Source: Psychroserpens ponticola
Lineage (GTDB): Bacteria > Bacteroidota > Bacteroidia > Flavobacteriales > Flavobacteriaceae
NCBI RefSeq assembly: GCF_023556315.2
Contig: NZ_CP116221.1
Location: forward strand, 1,685,001-1,749,000
Reading direction: 5' to 3'
DNA: 64,000 bases
Positions 1 to 7,060 of the stretch are shown piece after piece (the stretch's first letter is position 1; the number at the start of each line of letters is the position of its first letter). The translations under genes were made by a program, and so were the position numbers. The notes beneath the pieces are model-generated. The model was given only the letters and a program-made list of their open reading frames with translations, had not been told where the DNA came from and did not search any database.

Positions 1-66
1 TTGTTTTCATGTTTACTGCCTACAAAATAATGTAGTGGCTATTTAATTAAACTTATTTTAATAATA

Positions 67-93
67 CCTACAAGGTTTTTGAAACCTTGCAGG
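67..93. repeat. Inverted repeat, possible terminator of the pirin gene
   Basis: The arms CCTaCAAGGTTT and AAACCTTGcAGG form a near-perfect hairpin with a 3-nt loop and one A/C mismatch. It lies 6 bp beyond the pirin stop codon. Hairpins of this CAAGGTTT/AAACCTTG type are scattered between genes in many Flavobacteriaceae (from memory). On the minus strand it is followed only by a T-rich stretch without a strong T run, so it may be a dispersed repeat rather than a strong terminator. Confidence 0.5.
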
Positions 94-98
94 ATATT

Positions 99-971
99 CT
101 AATTTGTTGGAAGGAATCCCATTTTTCCCATTTGAAAGTCTCTCATAGCTTCTAAAAGTTCTGTTTGTGAGTTCATTACATAAGGTCCATATGTTGCTAT
201 AGGTTCATTAATTGGCTCACCAGAAATAAATAACAATGTGCTACCAGTTTCTGCTTTTATAGAAAAACCTTCTCCATCTTGATTGAATTCCATAAGTTGG
301 TTTTTATCTAATTCTAAGGCCTCAACGCCATTTACCATAACTTTTCCTTTTAAGAGATATAATAGTCCATGATGCGAGTTAGAATACGATATAAACTGTT
401 CTCCACCTGCTTTTGCATCAATCATAAACGCATTAACAGCTGTTTGCGTACCTATTCTTCCAAATGTGTTTTCTAGCTCACCAGCAATAATTCTCGTCTC
501 AACCTTTCCATCCTCTGAAGTAATCACTTTAAATTCTTCATATTTTGCATGTTGATAATTAGCTTCGATCATTTTCTTTTCCGAAGGTAAATTGAGCCAT
601 AATTGAATGCCTTCAATAGTTCCTCCTTGTTTTACTAAATCTTTAGTTGGACCTTCAGCGTGAATAATTCCGCGTCCAGCAGTAGTCCATTGTACATCAC
701 CAGCTTTTACAATACTTTCGTTTCCTAATGAATCACGATGTAATTGTTCACCTTGCACTAAAAATGTAATCGGTTCAAAACCTCTATGTGGATGTGGACC
801 TAAATCGAATGGGTTATTAGCCGCTGAAATTTCATAAGGTCCATAATGGTGTAATAAGATGAAAGGATCTATCATTTCAATATGTTTTGTAGGAAAAGGT
901 TGTCTCAATCGGATTGGTCCCATATTTATAAAATGACTTCGTCCTGCTCTCTTTATTGTATTTAGTTTCAT
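99..971 (-). CDS. Pirin family protein
   Basis: Two-cupin pirin-type protein of 290 residues, the normal length for the family. The metal site is intact: His60 and His62 in PHPHRGFEP and His104 and Glu106 in GIIHAEGP, matching the His/His/His/Glu set of characterised pirins. Pirins bind iron, some have quercetinase (quercetin 2,3-dioxygenase) activity, and they are linked to redox sensing. Here it is the last gene of a minus-strand set behind DoxX-like, FMN reductase and MarR genes, which fits a quinone or electrophile stress role (inference). A 22-bp perfect palindrome lies 15 bp upstream of the start codon, so it may also be transcribed and repressed separately. Cytoplasmic, with no signal peptide. 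The substrate cannot be told from sequence. Confidence 0.92.
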   Translation of the reverse strand: MKLNTIKRAGRSHFINMGPIRLRQPFPTKHIEMIDPFILLHHYGPYEISAANNPFDLGPHPHRGFEPITFLVQGEQLHRDSLGNESIVKAGDVQWTTAGRGIIHAEGPTKDLVKQGGTIEGIQLWLNLPSEKKMIEANYQHAKYEEFKVITSEDGKVETRIIAGELENTFGRIGTQTAVNAFMIDAKAGGEQFISYSNSHHGLLYLLKGKVMVNGVEALELDKNQLMEFNQDGEGFSIKAETGSTLLFISGEPINEPIATYGPYVMNSQTELLEAMRDFQMGKMGFLPTN

Positions 972-985
972 TATATTTTTATTAC

Positions 986-1007
986 AATAGTTTCCATGGA
1001 AACTATT
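986..1007. promoter_or_regulatory. 22-bp perfect palindrome, likely MarR operator
   Basis: AATAGTTTCCA and TGGAAACTATT are exact reverse complements with no spacer. The site lies between marR and pirin, 15 bp upstream of the pirin ATG. Length and symmetry fit a MarR-dimer operator. A related TTCCnnGGAA core lies upstream of the DoxX gene (2410-2419), which supports one regulator acting on both sites. Confidence 0.65.
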
Positions 1008-1023
1008 TGGTTAAAAAAACACG

Positions 1024-1461
1024 CTAACGTATTTTATCAAGCAAATCACTTAGCTGTGTTGCTTCTTTTTCTGATAAATTCTCTAATAAATCTTCATTAA
1101 ATTCTTTTGAAATTTGATCAATTAAATTGAGTCCTTTATTCGTTATTTGAATATGTACAACTCGTCTATCTTCAGGACAAGGTAATCTTTCAATCAATTG
1201 CTTATCACATAGTTTATCCATTAATCGAGTCGCATTAGGAGCACGTTCTAGCATGCGTTCTTTTATGGTTTGTACTTTTATAGCTTCTCCTGCACCACGA
1301 AGTATTCTGAGAATATTAAATTGCTGTGGCGAAATTCCAAAAGGTTTAAAAAAAGCATTTTGATGGCTATTTATCCAATTTGCTGTATAAATAATGTTTA
1401 GCAATGCTTTAATTTTACTATTTGGAAACGTCGAATTTATATCTTTAGAAAGATCTCCCAT
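1024..1461 (-). CDS. MarR family transcriptional regulator
   Basis: Winged-helix regulator of 145 residues, full length for MarR. The helix-turn-helix and wing lie at about residues 50-115, with the family-typical wing sequence CPEDRRVVHIQIT following the recognition-helix region (APNATRLMDKL). It starts 1 bp after the FMN reductase stop codon and is followed by pirin, so it is probably cotranscribed with the genes it controls. MarR proteins usually repress their own operon and release DNA on binding phenolics or quinones or on thiol oxidation. Two cysteines (in LCDKQ and PCPED) could be redox sensitive, but there is no N-terminal sensing Cys as in the YodB/DUF24 type. The palindromes at 986-1007 and 2410-2419 are its likely sites (inference). 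Confidence 0.9.
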   Translation of the reverse strand: MGDLSKDINSTFPNSKIKALLNIIYTANWINSHQNAFFKPFGISPQQFNILRILRGAGEAIKVQTIKERMLERAPNATRLMDKLCDKQLIERLPCPEDRRVVHIQITNKGLNLIDQISKEFNEDLLENLSEKEATQLSDLLDKIR

Positions 1462-1462
1462 T

Positions 1463-1993
1463 TTATAATTGCTGTTGAAATTGATTAACAGCTTCTTTTA
1501 ATTGTGAATTTAATTCTTGATTTATCATTATTCCTTCAGAGAAATTCTGGTTGAATGAAGGTAATGAAAACTCAGCAACTATATTTCCTCCCATAAAAGG
1601 AAAACGACCTTTAGCAATTTCTAAAGCAGTTGTTCCTCCTCTACCTCCTGGCGAAGTTGCCATTAATAACATTGGTTTATCGCTCCATAATTTTCCATCA
1701 ATTCGTGACATCCAATCAAATATGTTTTTAAATACAGTGGCATAAGCGCCATTATGTTCTGCTAAAGATAAAATGATACCATTAGTAGATTTGATATGTT
1801 CTAAAAACTTATGTGCATTATCTGGAATGCCATGTTCTATTTCGTAATCAATCCCATAAATAGGTAAATCAAAATCGTTTAAATCTAAAATAGTCACATT
1901 TACATCTTCAACTAAAGTAGAAGTGTAGACAGCCAATTGTTTGTTAATTGAATTTTTACTATTACTTCCAGCGAATGTTATAATCTGTTTCAT
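1463..1993 (-). CDS. NAD(P)H-dependent FMN reductase
   Basis: Flavodoxin-like fold protein of 176 residues. The N-terminal ITFAGSNSKNSINKQLA loop is the phosphate-binding P-loop of the NADPH-dependent FMN reductase family (PF03358), and SLAEHNGAYATVFKN is the conserved segment that contacts the flavin ring. Members reduce FMN, quinones, azo dyes or chromate. It lies 2 bp from the DoxX-like gene and 1 bp from marR, so the operon is tight. Next to MarR and pirin, a quinone- or nitro-reducing detoxification role is likely. The natural substrate is unknown. Confidence 0.88.
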   Translation of the reverse strand: MKQIITFAGSNSKNSINKQLAVYTSTLVEDVNVTILDLNDFDLPIYGIDYEIEHGIPDNAHKFLEHIKSTNGIILSLAEHNGAYATVFKNIFDWMSRIDGKLWSDKPMLLMATSPGGRGGTTALEIAKGRFPFMGGNIVAEFSLPSFNQNFSEGIMINQELNSQLKEAVNQFQQQL

Positions 1994-1995
1994 AA

Positions 1996-2355
1996 TTATT
2001 GTTTTTTTAGTTTTTTGTTAAAAATATATGATATAATTAATAAAATTATAGCAATTAATGCGCCAGTTTGTTCTCCGTCACCTATCATATAATGTGCGAA
2101 AAAGGCTAATATAAAAGCAAAAAAGAAACCAGCATAAGCCCATTCTTTAATAGTTTTTAATTTTGTACTCCAAATGGCTATTAACCCTAATAACTTAGCT
2201 ATAGCATAAGGATATATTATATAGGTTGGATATCCAAAATTAGTAAACATTGTTGATACATCCTCATGCTTAAATAAATACATGCTAACTGAAAAGAACA
2301 TTAATAATGTTAATAAACCTGTAGCAGTAAAATAAATAATTCGATCTCGTTTCAT
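1996..2355 (-). CDS. DoxX-like membrane protein
   Basis: Small hydrophobic protein of 119 residues with four predicted membrane segments (about 8-27, 47-64, 72-90 and 95-113). The layout resembles the DoxX-like family (PF13564). These inner-membrane proteins often sit in MarR-controlled redox or thiol-stress operons; their biochemical role is poorly defined. It is the first gene of the operon. Its upstream region has a TATATTTG -7 box and an operator-like TTCCTAGGAA where a -33 element would lie. Confidence 0.78.
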   Translation of the reverse strand: MKRDRIIYFTATGLLTLLMFFSVSMYLFKHEDVSTMFTNFGYPTYIIYPYAIAKLLGLIAIWSTKLKTIKEWAYAGFFFAFILAFFAHYMIGDGEQTGALIAIILLIISYIFNKKLKKQ

Positions 2356-2383
2356 GGTCTATTGGTTTTTGATATTTATTATG

Positions 2384-2391
2384 CAAATATA
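2384..2391 (-). promoter_or_regulatory. -7 promoter box for the DoxX-FMN reductase-marR-pirin operon
   Basis: On the minus strand this reads TATATTTG, matching the Bacteroidota -7 consensus TAnnTTTG, 28 bp upstream of the DoxX-like start. The palindromic core at 2410-2419 begins 18 bp further upstream, about where the -33 element should be, so bound MarR could block the polymerase. Confidence 0.55.
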
Positions 2392-2409
2392 TAATAAAAA
2401 TCTAATATA

Positions 2410-2419
2410 TTCCTAGGAA
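2410..2419. promoter_or_regulatory. Second MarR operator-like palindrome
   Basis: TTCCTAGGAA is a perfect 10-bp palindrome with partly symmetric AT flanks. It shares the TTCCnnGGAA core with the longer palindrome at 986-1007. It lies in the 149-bp intergenic region between the DoxX operon (minus) and the carboxylase gene (plus), so it could affect either promoter. Confidence 0.4.
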
Positions 2420-2504
2420 ATTAATTCCATGTAAATAATTTAACAAATTATTCACTTTTTAATCCGTTAATGGTTTTGTAAATTCGTAAAAATAAAATCT
2501 CACT

Positions 2505-4133
2505 ATGGATATCAACTTCAATAAAAACGAAGATCATAATAAATTACTCCTTTCCGACTTAAAAAAACGACTAGCTAAAGTCAAACTTGGTGGAGGTGCA
2601 AAACGTATTGAAAAGCACCATGCTAAAGGAAAAATGACAGCAAGAGAGCGTGTAGATTATTTATTAGATTCTAAAAAACCATGTATAGAAATTGGTGCTT
2701 TTGCTGGAGATAATATGTATGAAGAACATGGTGGATGCCCTTCAGGTGGTGTCGTTGTAAAAATGGGATATGTAAAAGGCAAGCAATGTATAGTTGTTGC
2801 TAATGATGCTACTGTTAAAGCAGGTGCTTGGTTTCCTATTACTGGAAAAAAGAATTTGCGTGCTCAAGAAATTGCTATAGAAAACAAATTGCCAATTATC
2901 TATTTAGTTGATTCTGCAGGAGTTTATTTACCAATGCAAGATGAAATCTTTCCAGATAAAGAACATTTTGGACGCATATTTAGAAATAATGCTGTAATGA
3001 GTAGTATGGGAATAACCCAAATTGCTGCTGTAATGGGAAGTTGTGTTGCTGGTGGTGCTTATTTACCTATTATGAGTGATGAGGCCTTAATAGTTGATAA
3101 AACTGGAAGTATATTTCTTGCTGGAAGTTATTTGGTAAAAGCTGCTATTGGAGAAACGATTGATAATGAAACTTTAGGTGGAGCAACAACACATTGTGAA
3201 ATCTCAGGAGTTACAGATTACAAAGCGAAAGACGATAAAGATGCTCTAGAAACTATTCAGCGTTTAATTGATAAAATTGGTGATTATGATAAAGCTGGAT
3301 TTAATAAAGTCACAGCTAAAAAGCCAAAAGAGAATCCGGATGATATGTTTGGAATATTACCGCGTTCGAGAGCAGATCAATATGATATGAAAGAAATTAT
3401 CAAACGTTTAGTAGATGATAGTGAATTTGATGAATATAAAGAAGGTTACGGAAAAACAATCATCACAGCATATGCCAGAATTGATGGTTGGGCTGTTGGT
3501 ATTGTTGCTAATCAACGTAAACTCGTTAAAACTAAAAGTGGCGAAATGCAGTTTGGTGGTGTAATTTATAATGATAGTGCAGACAAAGCTACTCGATTTA
3601 TAGCCAATTGTAATCAGAAGAAAATTCCGTTAGTCTTTTTACAAGATGTAACAGGCTTTATGGTTGGAAGTAAATCTGAACATGGAGGTATAATTAAAGA
3701 TGGCGCAAAAATGGTGAATGCCGTTAGTAATTCGGTAGTGCCAAAATTCACTATTGTAATTGGTAACAGTTATGGAGCAGGAAACTATGCCATGTGTGGA
3801 AAAGCGTATGATCCAAGGTTAATTGCTGCATGGCCAAGTGCAGAACTTGCAGTTATGAGTGGGAATTCTGCTGCTAAAGTGTTGCTTCAGATTGAAAAAG
3901 CGTCACTTCTTAAAAAAGGCGAGAAAATCACTGAAGCCAAAGAGAAAGAATTATTCGATAAAATTAAAAACAGATACGATAATCAAGTGTCACCTTATTA
4001 TGCTGCTGCTCGTATTTGGACAGATGCAGTTATCAATCCGTTAGACACAAGAACTTGGATTAGTATGGGAATTGAAGCTGCTAACCACACTCCTATTGAA
4101 AAACCATTTAATATGGGAGTTTTACAGGTGTAA
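2505..4133 (+). CDS. Acyl-CoA carboxylase beta subunit (methylcrotonyl-CoA carboxylase-like)
   Basis: Carboxyltransferase subunit of a biotin-dependent acyl-CoA carboxylase, 542 residues, full length. It carries the two crotonase-fold halves of PF01039. The segments ANDATVKAG, LRAQEIA, YLVDSAGVYLP, DKEHFGRIF and VMGSCVAGGAYLP closely follow methylcrotonyl-CoA carboxylase beta chains, more than propionyl-CoA carboxylase. The C-terminal half has FLQDVTGFMVG and IGNSYGAGNYAMCGKAYDP. It would transfer CO2 from carboxybiotin to an acyl-CoA, probably in leucine or isoprenoid breakdown. The biotin-carboxylase/BCCP alpha subunit is not in this window. The next gene begins 1 bp after its stop codon. 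I leave the symbol empty because the substrate is inferred. Confidence 0.92.
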   Translation: MDINFNKNEDHNKLLLSDLKKRLAKVKLGGGAKRIEKHHAKGKMTARERVDYLLDSKKPCIEIGAFAGDNMYEEHGGCPSGGVVVKMGYVKGKQCIVVANDATVKAGAWFPITGKKNLRAQEIAIENKLPIIYLVDSAGVYLPMQDEIFPDKEHFGRIFRNNAVMSSMGITQIAAVMGSCVAGGAYLPIMSDEALIVDKTGSIFLAGSYLVKAAIGETIDNETLGGATTHCEISGVTDYKAKDDKDALETIQRLIDKIGDYDKAGFNKVTAKKPKENPDDMFGILPRSRADQYDMKEIIKRLVDDSEFDEYKEGYGKTIITAYARIDGWAVGIVANQRKLVKTKSGEMQFGGVIYNDSADKATRFIANCNQKKIPLVFLQDVTGFMVGSKSEHGGIIKDGAKMVNAVSNSVVPKFTIVIGNSYGAGNYAMCGKAYDPRLIAAWPSAELAVMSGNSAAKVLLQIEKASLLKKGEKITEAKEKELFDKIKNRYDNQVSPYYAAARIWTDAVINPLDTRTWISMGIEAANHTPIEKPFNMGVLQV

Positions 4134-4134
4134 T

Positions 4135-4977
4135 ATGTTTAATAAACAGATCGTCATATTATTTGTTTTGTGTTTTACATTTAATTGCCATTCGCAAATT
4201 GATGTAAGTTCAGTTTTACCTATAAGAGTGCTCTATACAAAAGATATAAATGATGCTGATAAAATGAATTATGTCGTTACATCGAAAGATACTTTCTATG
4301 CTAAATCAAAAGTAATTAAAAATTTAAATCATCTCAAATCTGGAGCTTATGACGTAAACACAATGAATTCGTATTTGAATTCAGTTTTTCCATTTAAAAG
4401 TAAAAGCTGCATTGAAATTAGCCATTTAAATCAATGGACATCTTCTATTGTTATTTATTTTGACAAAGACATTCCAAAAGAAACTATTAAAGACATCAAG
4501 GCGTTTTATAAAGATATTTCATCGATAAAAAATTTTAATATCATTTTCACTAAAGACATTAATGAAGCAAATTACCGTATTAAATTAACAAGTGAAATCT
4601 TGAAAAAAAAGAGTGTTTGTTTTTCTTTTGATAATATTAAAAATGAAGAAAAATTTATATTCAACAATTGTAAATATAGTTTAATACCTGATTCAAATAA
4701 TAACGTCATAAGTTGCATATTAGAAGTAAATGATAAATTACTTAAAGACAAGGAACTCTTGTTGAGTAATATTAAACAAGCTCTTTTTCTAAGTTTCTGT
4801 CATTTTTATCCTGATCATTTTTTAGAAAATGACAATAGTTTTTTAAGTACTAGATATAAAAATAATGATGTAATATCCGACTTCGATTTAAATCTACTCA
4901 AAATACATTACGCAGAAATTTATAATTGTAAGGTTGAAAAACAAACATTAATCGATTTGTATCATTTGGTAAATTAA
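4135..4977 (+). CDS. Secreted protein of unknown function, paralog of the next gene
   Basis: Not a characterised family. The start at 4135 is chosen over an in-frame start at 4072 because it follows the carboxylase stop directly and gives a clean signal peptide (MFNKQIVILFVLCF, ending CHSQ), for a mature protein of about 260 residues. The middle (WTSSIVIYFDKDIPKETI) and the C-terminal DLNLLKIHYAEIYNC align by eye with the following gene, so the two are paralogs. The arrangement recalls DUF2927-type metzincin-like proteins (beta strand, helix, then a late D-x-x-LL-x-x-hY segment), but I see no HExxH zinc motif, so any peptidase activity would be lost. Likely cotranscribed with the carboxylase. 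Confidence 0.7.
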   Translation: MFNKQIVILFVLCFTFNCHSQIDVSSVLPIRVLYTKDINDADKMNYVVTSKDTFYAKSKVIKNLNHLKSGAYDVNTMNSYLNSVFPFKSKSCIEISHLNQWTSSIVIYFDKDIPKETIKDIKAFYKDISSIKNFNIIFTKDINEANYRIKLTSEILKKKSVCFSFDNIKNEEKFIFNNCKYSLIPDSNNNVISCILEVNDKLLKDKELLLSNIKQALFLSFCHFYPDHFLENDNSFLSTRYKNNDVISDFDLNLLKIHYAEIYNCKVEKQTLIDLYHLVN

Positions 4978-4980
4978 TCT

Positions 4981-5859
4981 ATGAAAAAACAATTAATTTT
5001 TATAGCAATCATACTTTTTTACTTCTATTCTGAAGGCCAAAGCAATAAAATGCAAATAGGAAAAAGTTATATAACCTTACAAAACTACAATCTTTTGGAA
5101 AAGCTTCCTTTAACAAAAAAAGATTCGATGAATTTTGTAATTCGCGCTAATGATACTTTAGTTTTAATAGAAACTGCACATGAAAAAGGAAGTTATGTGA
5201 CTTATGAATATAAGGATTCTACCTTTCTAACTTATTATAAAAAAATTGCATTTAATGAAAAAGATAATCGAGCATCTGATCCTGCTACTATGAAATATTG
5301 GAAAAATGATATTAAAATTTTCTTTTCAAAAAGTATCTCGAAATCAGTAAAAAAAGAATTCTTATCGTTTACAAATTCTATTTCTAAAAACATAGATTCT
5401 TTAAATATTTATCAAGTAAAAAAAATAGAAGACTCAAATTATGTTATTTATTATTTTGGAGATTATGAATACAACCCAAGTATGACAAATAATAAATTTT
5501 CAAATTATGTTATTAGCTGGAATGGTGGTAATCAAATTTATCGTGGTTCTTTGAAACTAGATGATAAAACAAATTTTAGTGATAGACTAAGAATTCAAAA
5601 AATGAAATCTTTATTTATCAAATCTTTAGGTCACTTTCTGTTTATTGAAGAATTTGATTGTGAAAGTATCTTTTCAGATTGTTATTCTGAAAATAAAAAA
5701 ATGATGCCATTTGATTTAGAGCTCTTAAAATATCACTATTCTTATGGAATATGTAAAGGAACAGATTTAAAAACCTTTGAAAGACAACATCGAGATGGGA
5801 AAAAATCTTTAGAAAAAGAAAATCACACTCTCAAATTTTTCCATCCTCATTCAAATTAA
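4981..5859 (+). CDS. Secreted protein of unknown function, paralog of the previous gene
   Basis: A 292-residue protein with an N-terminal signal peptide (MKKQLIFIAIILFYFYSEGQ). It starts 3 bp after the preceding stop codon. Features shared with its neighbour include KDSMNFVIRANDT (DADKMNYVVTSKDT in the neighbour), the WKNDIKIFFSKSISKSVKKE region, and the late DLELLKYHYSYGIC. A DUF2927-like, catalytically dead metzincin fold is possible (the equivalent site reads IKSLGHFLFIEE, with no HExxH), but this is a weak inference. The C-terminus is Lys/His rich. Export to the periplasm or outside is likely; the function is unknown. Confidence 0.7.
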   Translation: MKKQLIFIAIILFYFYSEGQSNKMQIGKSYITLQNYNLLEKLPLTKKDSMNFVIRANDTLVLIETAHEKGSYVTYEYKDSTFLTYYKKIAFNEKDNRASDPATMKYWKNDIKIFFSKSISKSVKKEFLSFTNSISKNIDSLNIYQVKKIEDSNYVIYYFGDYEYNPSMTNNKFSNYVISWNGGNQIYRGSLKLDDKTNFSDRLRIQKMKSLFIKSLGHFLFIEEFDCESIFSDCYSENKKMMPFDLELLKYHYSYGICKGTDLKTFERQHRDGKKSLEKENHTLKFFHPHSN

Positions 5860-5891
5860 TTGCAATTAACACAATTAGTTGTGTGAATATT

Positions 5892-6968
5892 TCAATGGGT
5901 AAACGAACTCAAAACACCTTCTAGCATCTTTTTTCGTTGAACTTTCCCTGTTTCAGTTTCGAGAAATTTCGGAATATAATAAATTGCTTTTGGCACTTCA
6001 TGTTTTTGCAATTTAGAAAAGATAGCATTGTCAAAATCAGATTTTTCAGCTTCAATAATGAGAATTACTTTCTGACCTAAATCAATATCCTCTTCTGAAG
6101 CAATAAAGAACCGTTGTTTTATCAAACCATGTAGTTTGAATTCTATATGCTCTGGAAATAACTTGACACCTCCAGAATTTATCATATTATCATAGCGACC
6201 TATAAGTTCAAATTGATTTTCAGAAATCAAATCAATAACATCATTAGTAATAATTGTTTTGGCATTCAGTTTTGGAGCATCAATAATTAGGCAGTTTTTT
6301 TTATTTTTTGAAATACTAACATCTGGAAGTGTTTTAAAAACTTCAGTTACAGACTTGGTATGATTAAGCTTTTTAACAGCAATATGACTAATCGTTTCTG
6401 TCATACCAAAGGTTTCGTATATCTCTGGATTCAAAAGTTCTACTGCCTCAATTAAAGATTTTGAAACCCTTGCTCCTCCAATAATAATCGTTTTAAAATT
6501 GTCTAATCTCTTTAAAGAATTTTTAAGTTGTAAAGGAATCATAGCTCCAAAATCATATTGCTTTTGGTCATCAAAAGCAGGATATAATGTAGGCGCAATC
6601 ATATCTAATTCTAGGCCTAAAATCATCGCACGAACTAACATCATTTTTCCTGAAATGTAGCGACTTGGCAAACAATGCAAGGCTTTATCTCCTGGTTTTA
6701 AGCCAAAATAGTCACCTGTCATAATGGCTGAGTTGACCATCCCACTTTTATCGAGTTTTATTTCTTTTTGCGTTCCAGTAGTACCCGAAGTTTTTACCAA
6801 AACATAGTCGTTATTATCTAACCAATCTAAAAGAAAATCACCTACAGCTTTTTCATGTGCTACACCTTCTTTTATGAGGTTATAAGCGACTTCTTTGAGT
6901 TCACTATGATTATAAGGTCTTCCATTTAACTTAAATTTTAAGTTTATTTTATCAAATGTAGGAGTCAT
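5892..6968 (-). CDS. menE: o-Succinylbenzoate-CoA ligase
   Basis: AMP-forming acyl-CoA synthetase of 358 residues, shorter than the roughly 450-500 of enterobacterial or Bacillus MenE but the compact form usual in Flavobacteriaceae. Visible motifs are the phosphate loop LVKTSGTTGTQKEI (about 57-70), A5 YETFGMTETISHIA, A8 ELIGRYDNMINSGGVK and the A10 catalytic lysine in ETETGKVQRKK. It activates o-succinylbenzoate with ATP and CoA, feeding MenB. It lies on the same strand as menC, menA, menB, menD, menF and menI but is split from menC by a plus-strand DUF3857 pair. Function rests on motifs plus the nearby men genes. Confidence 0.88.
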   Translation of the reverse strand: MTPTFDKINLKFKLNGRPYNHSELKEVAYNLIKEGVAHEKAVGDFLLDWLDNNDYVLVKTSGTTGTQKEIKLDKSGMVNSAIMTGDYFGLKPGDKALHCLPSRYISGKMMLVRAMILGLELDMIAPTLYPAFDDQKQYDFGAMIPLQLKNSLKRLDNFKTIIIGGARVSKSLIEAVELLNPEIYETFGMTETISHIAVKKLNHTKSVTEVFKTLPDVSISKNKKNCLIIDAPKLNAKTIITNDVIDLISENQFELIGRYDNMINSGGVKLFPEHIEFKLHGLIKQRFFIASEEDIDLGQKVILIIEAEKSDFDNAIFSKLQKHEVPKAIYYIPKFLETETGKVQRKKMLEGVLSSFTH

Positions 6969-7035
6969 TTTGGTATGATATTAGCTATACGGTTATATAC
7001 TATTTTTAACTCAATAAAGTTAAAGATAAATAGTC

Positions 7036-7043
7036 TATATTTG
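7036..7043 (+). promoter_or_regulatory. -7 promoter box for the first DUF3857 pair
   Basis: TATATTTG matches the Bacteroidota TAnnTTTG consensus and ends 17 bp before the start codon of the DUF3857/transglutaminase gene. No clear -33 TTG is seen. Confidence 0.5.
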
Positions 7044-7060
7044 AATTAAAACCCTAAACA

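Noticed and set aside
1551-1745. Open frame on the plus strand across the FMN reductase gene
   Set aside because: It lies entirely inside a convincing gene on the other strand and shows no family features.
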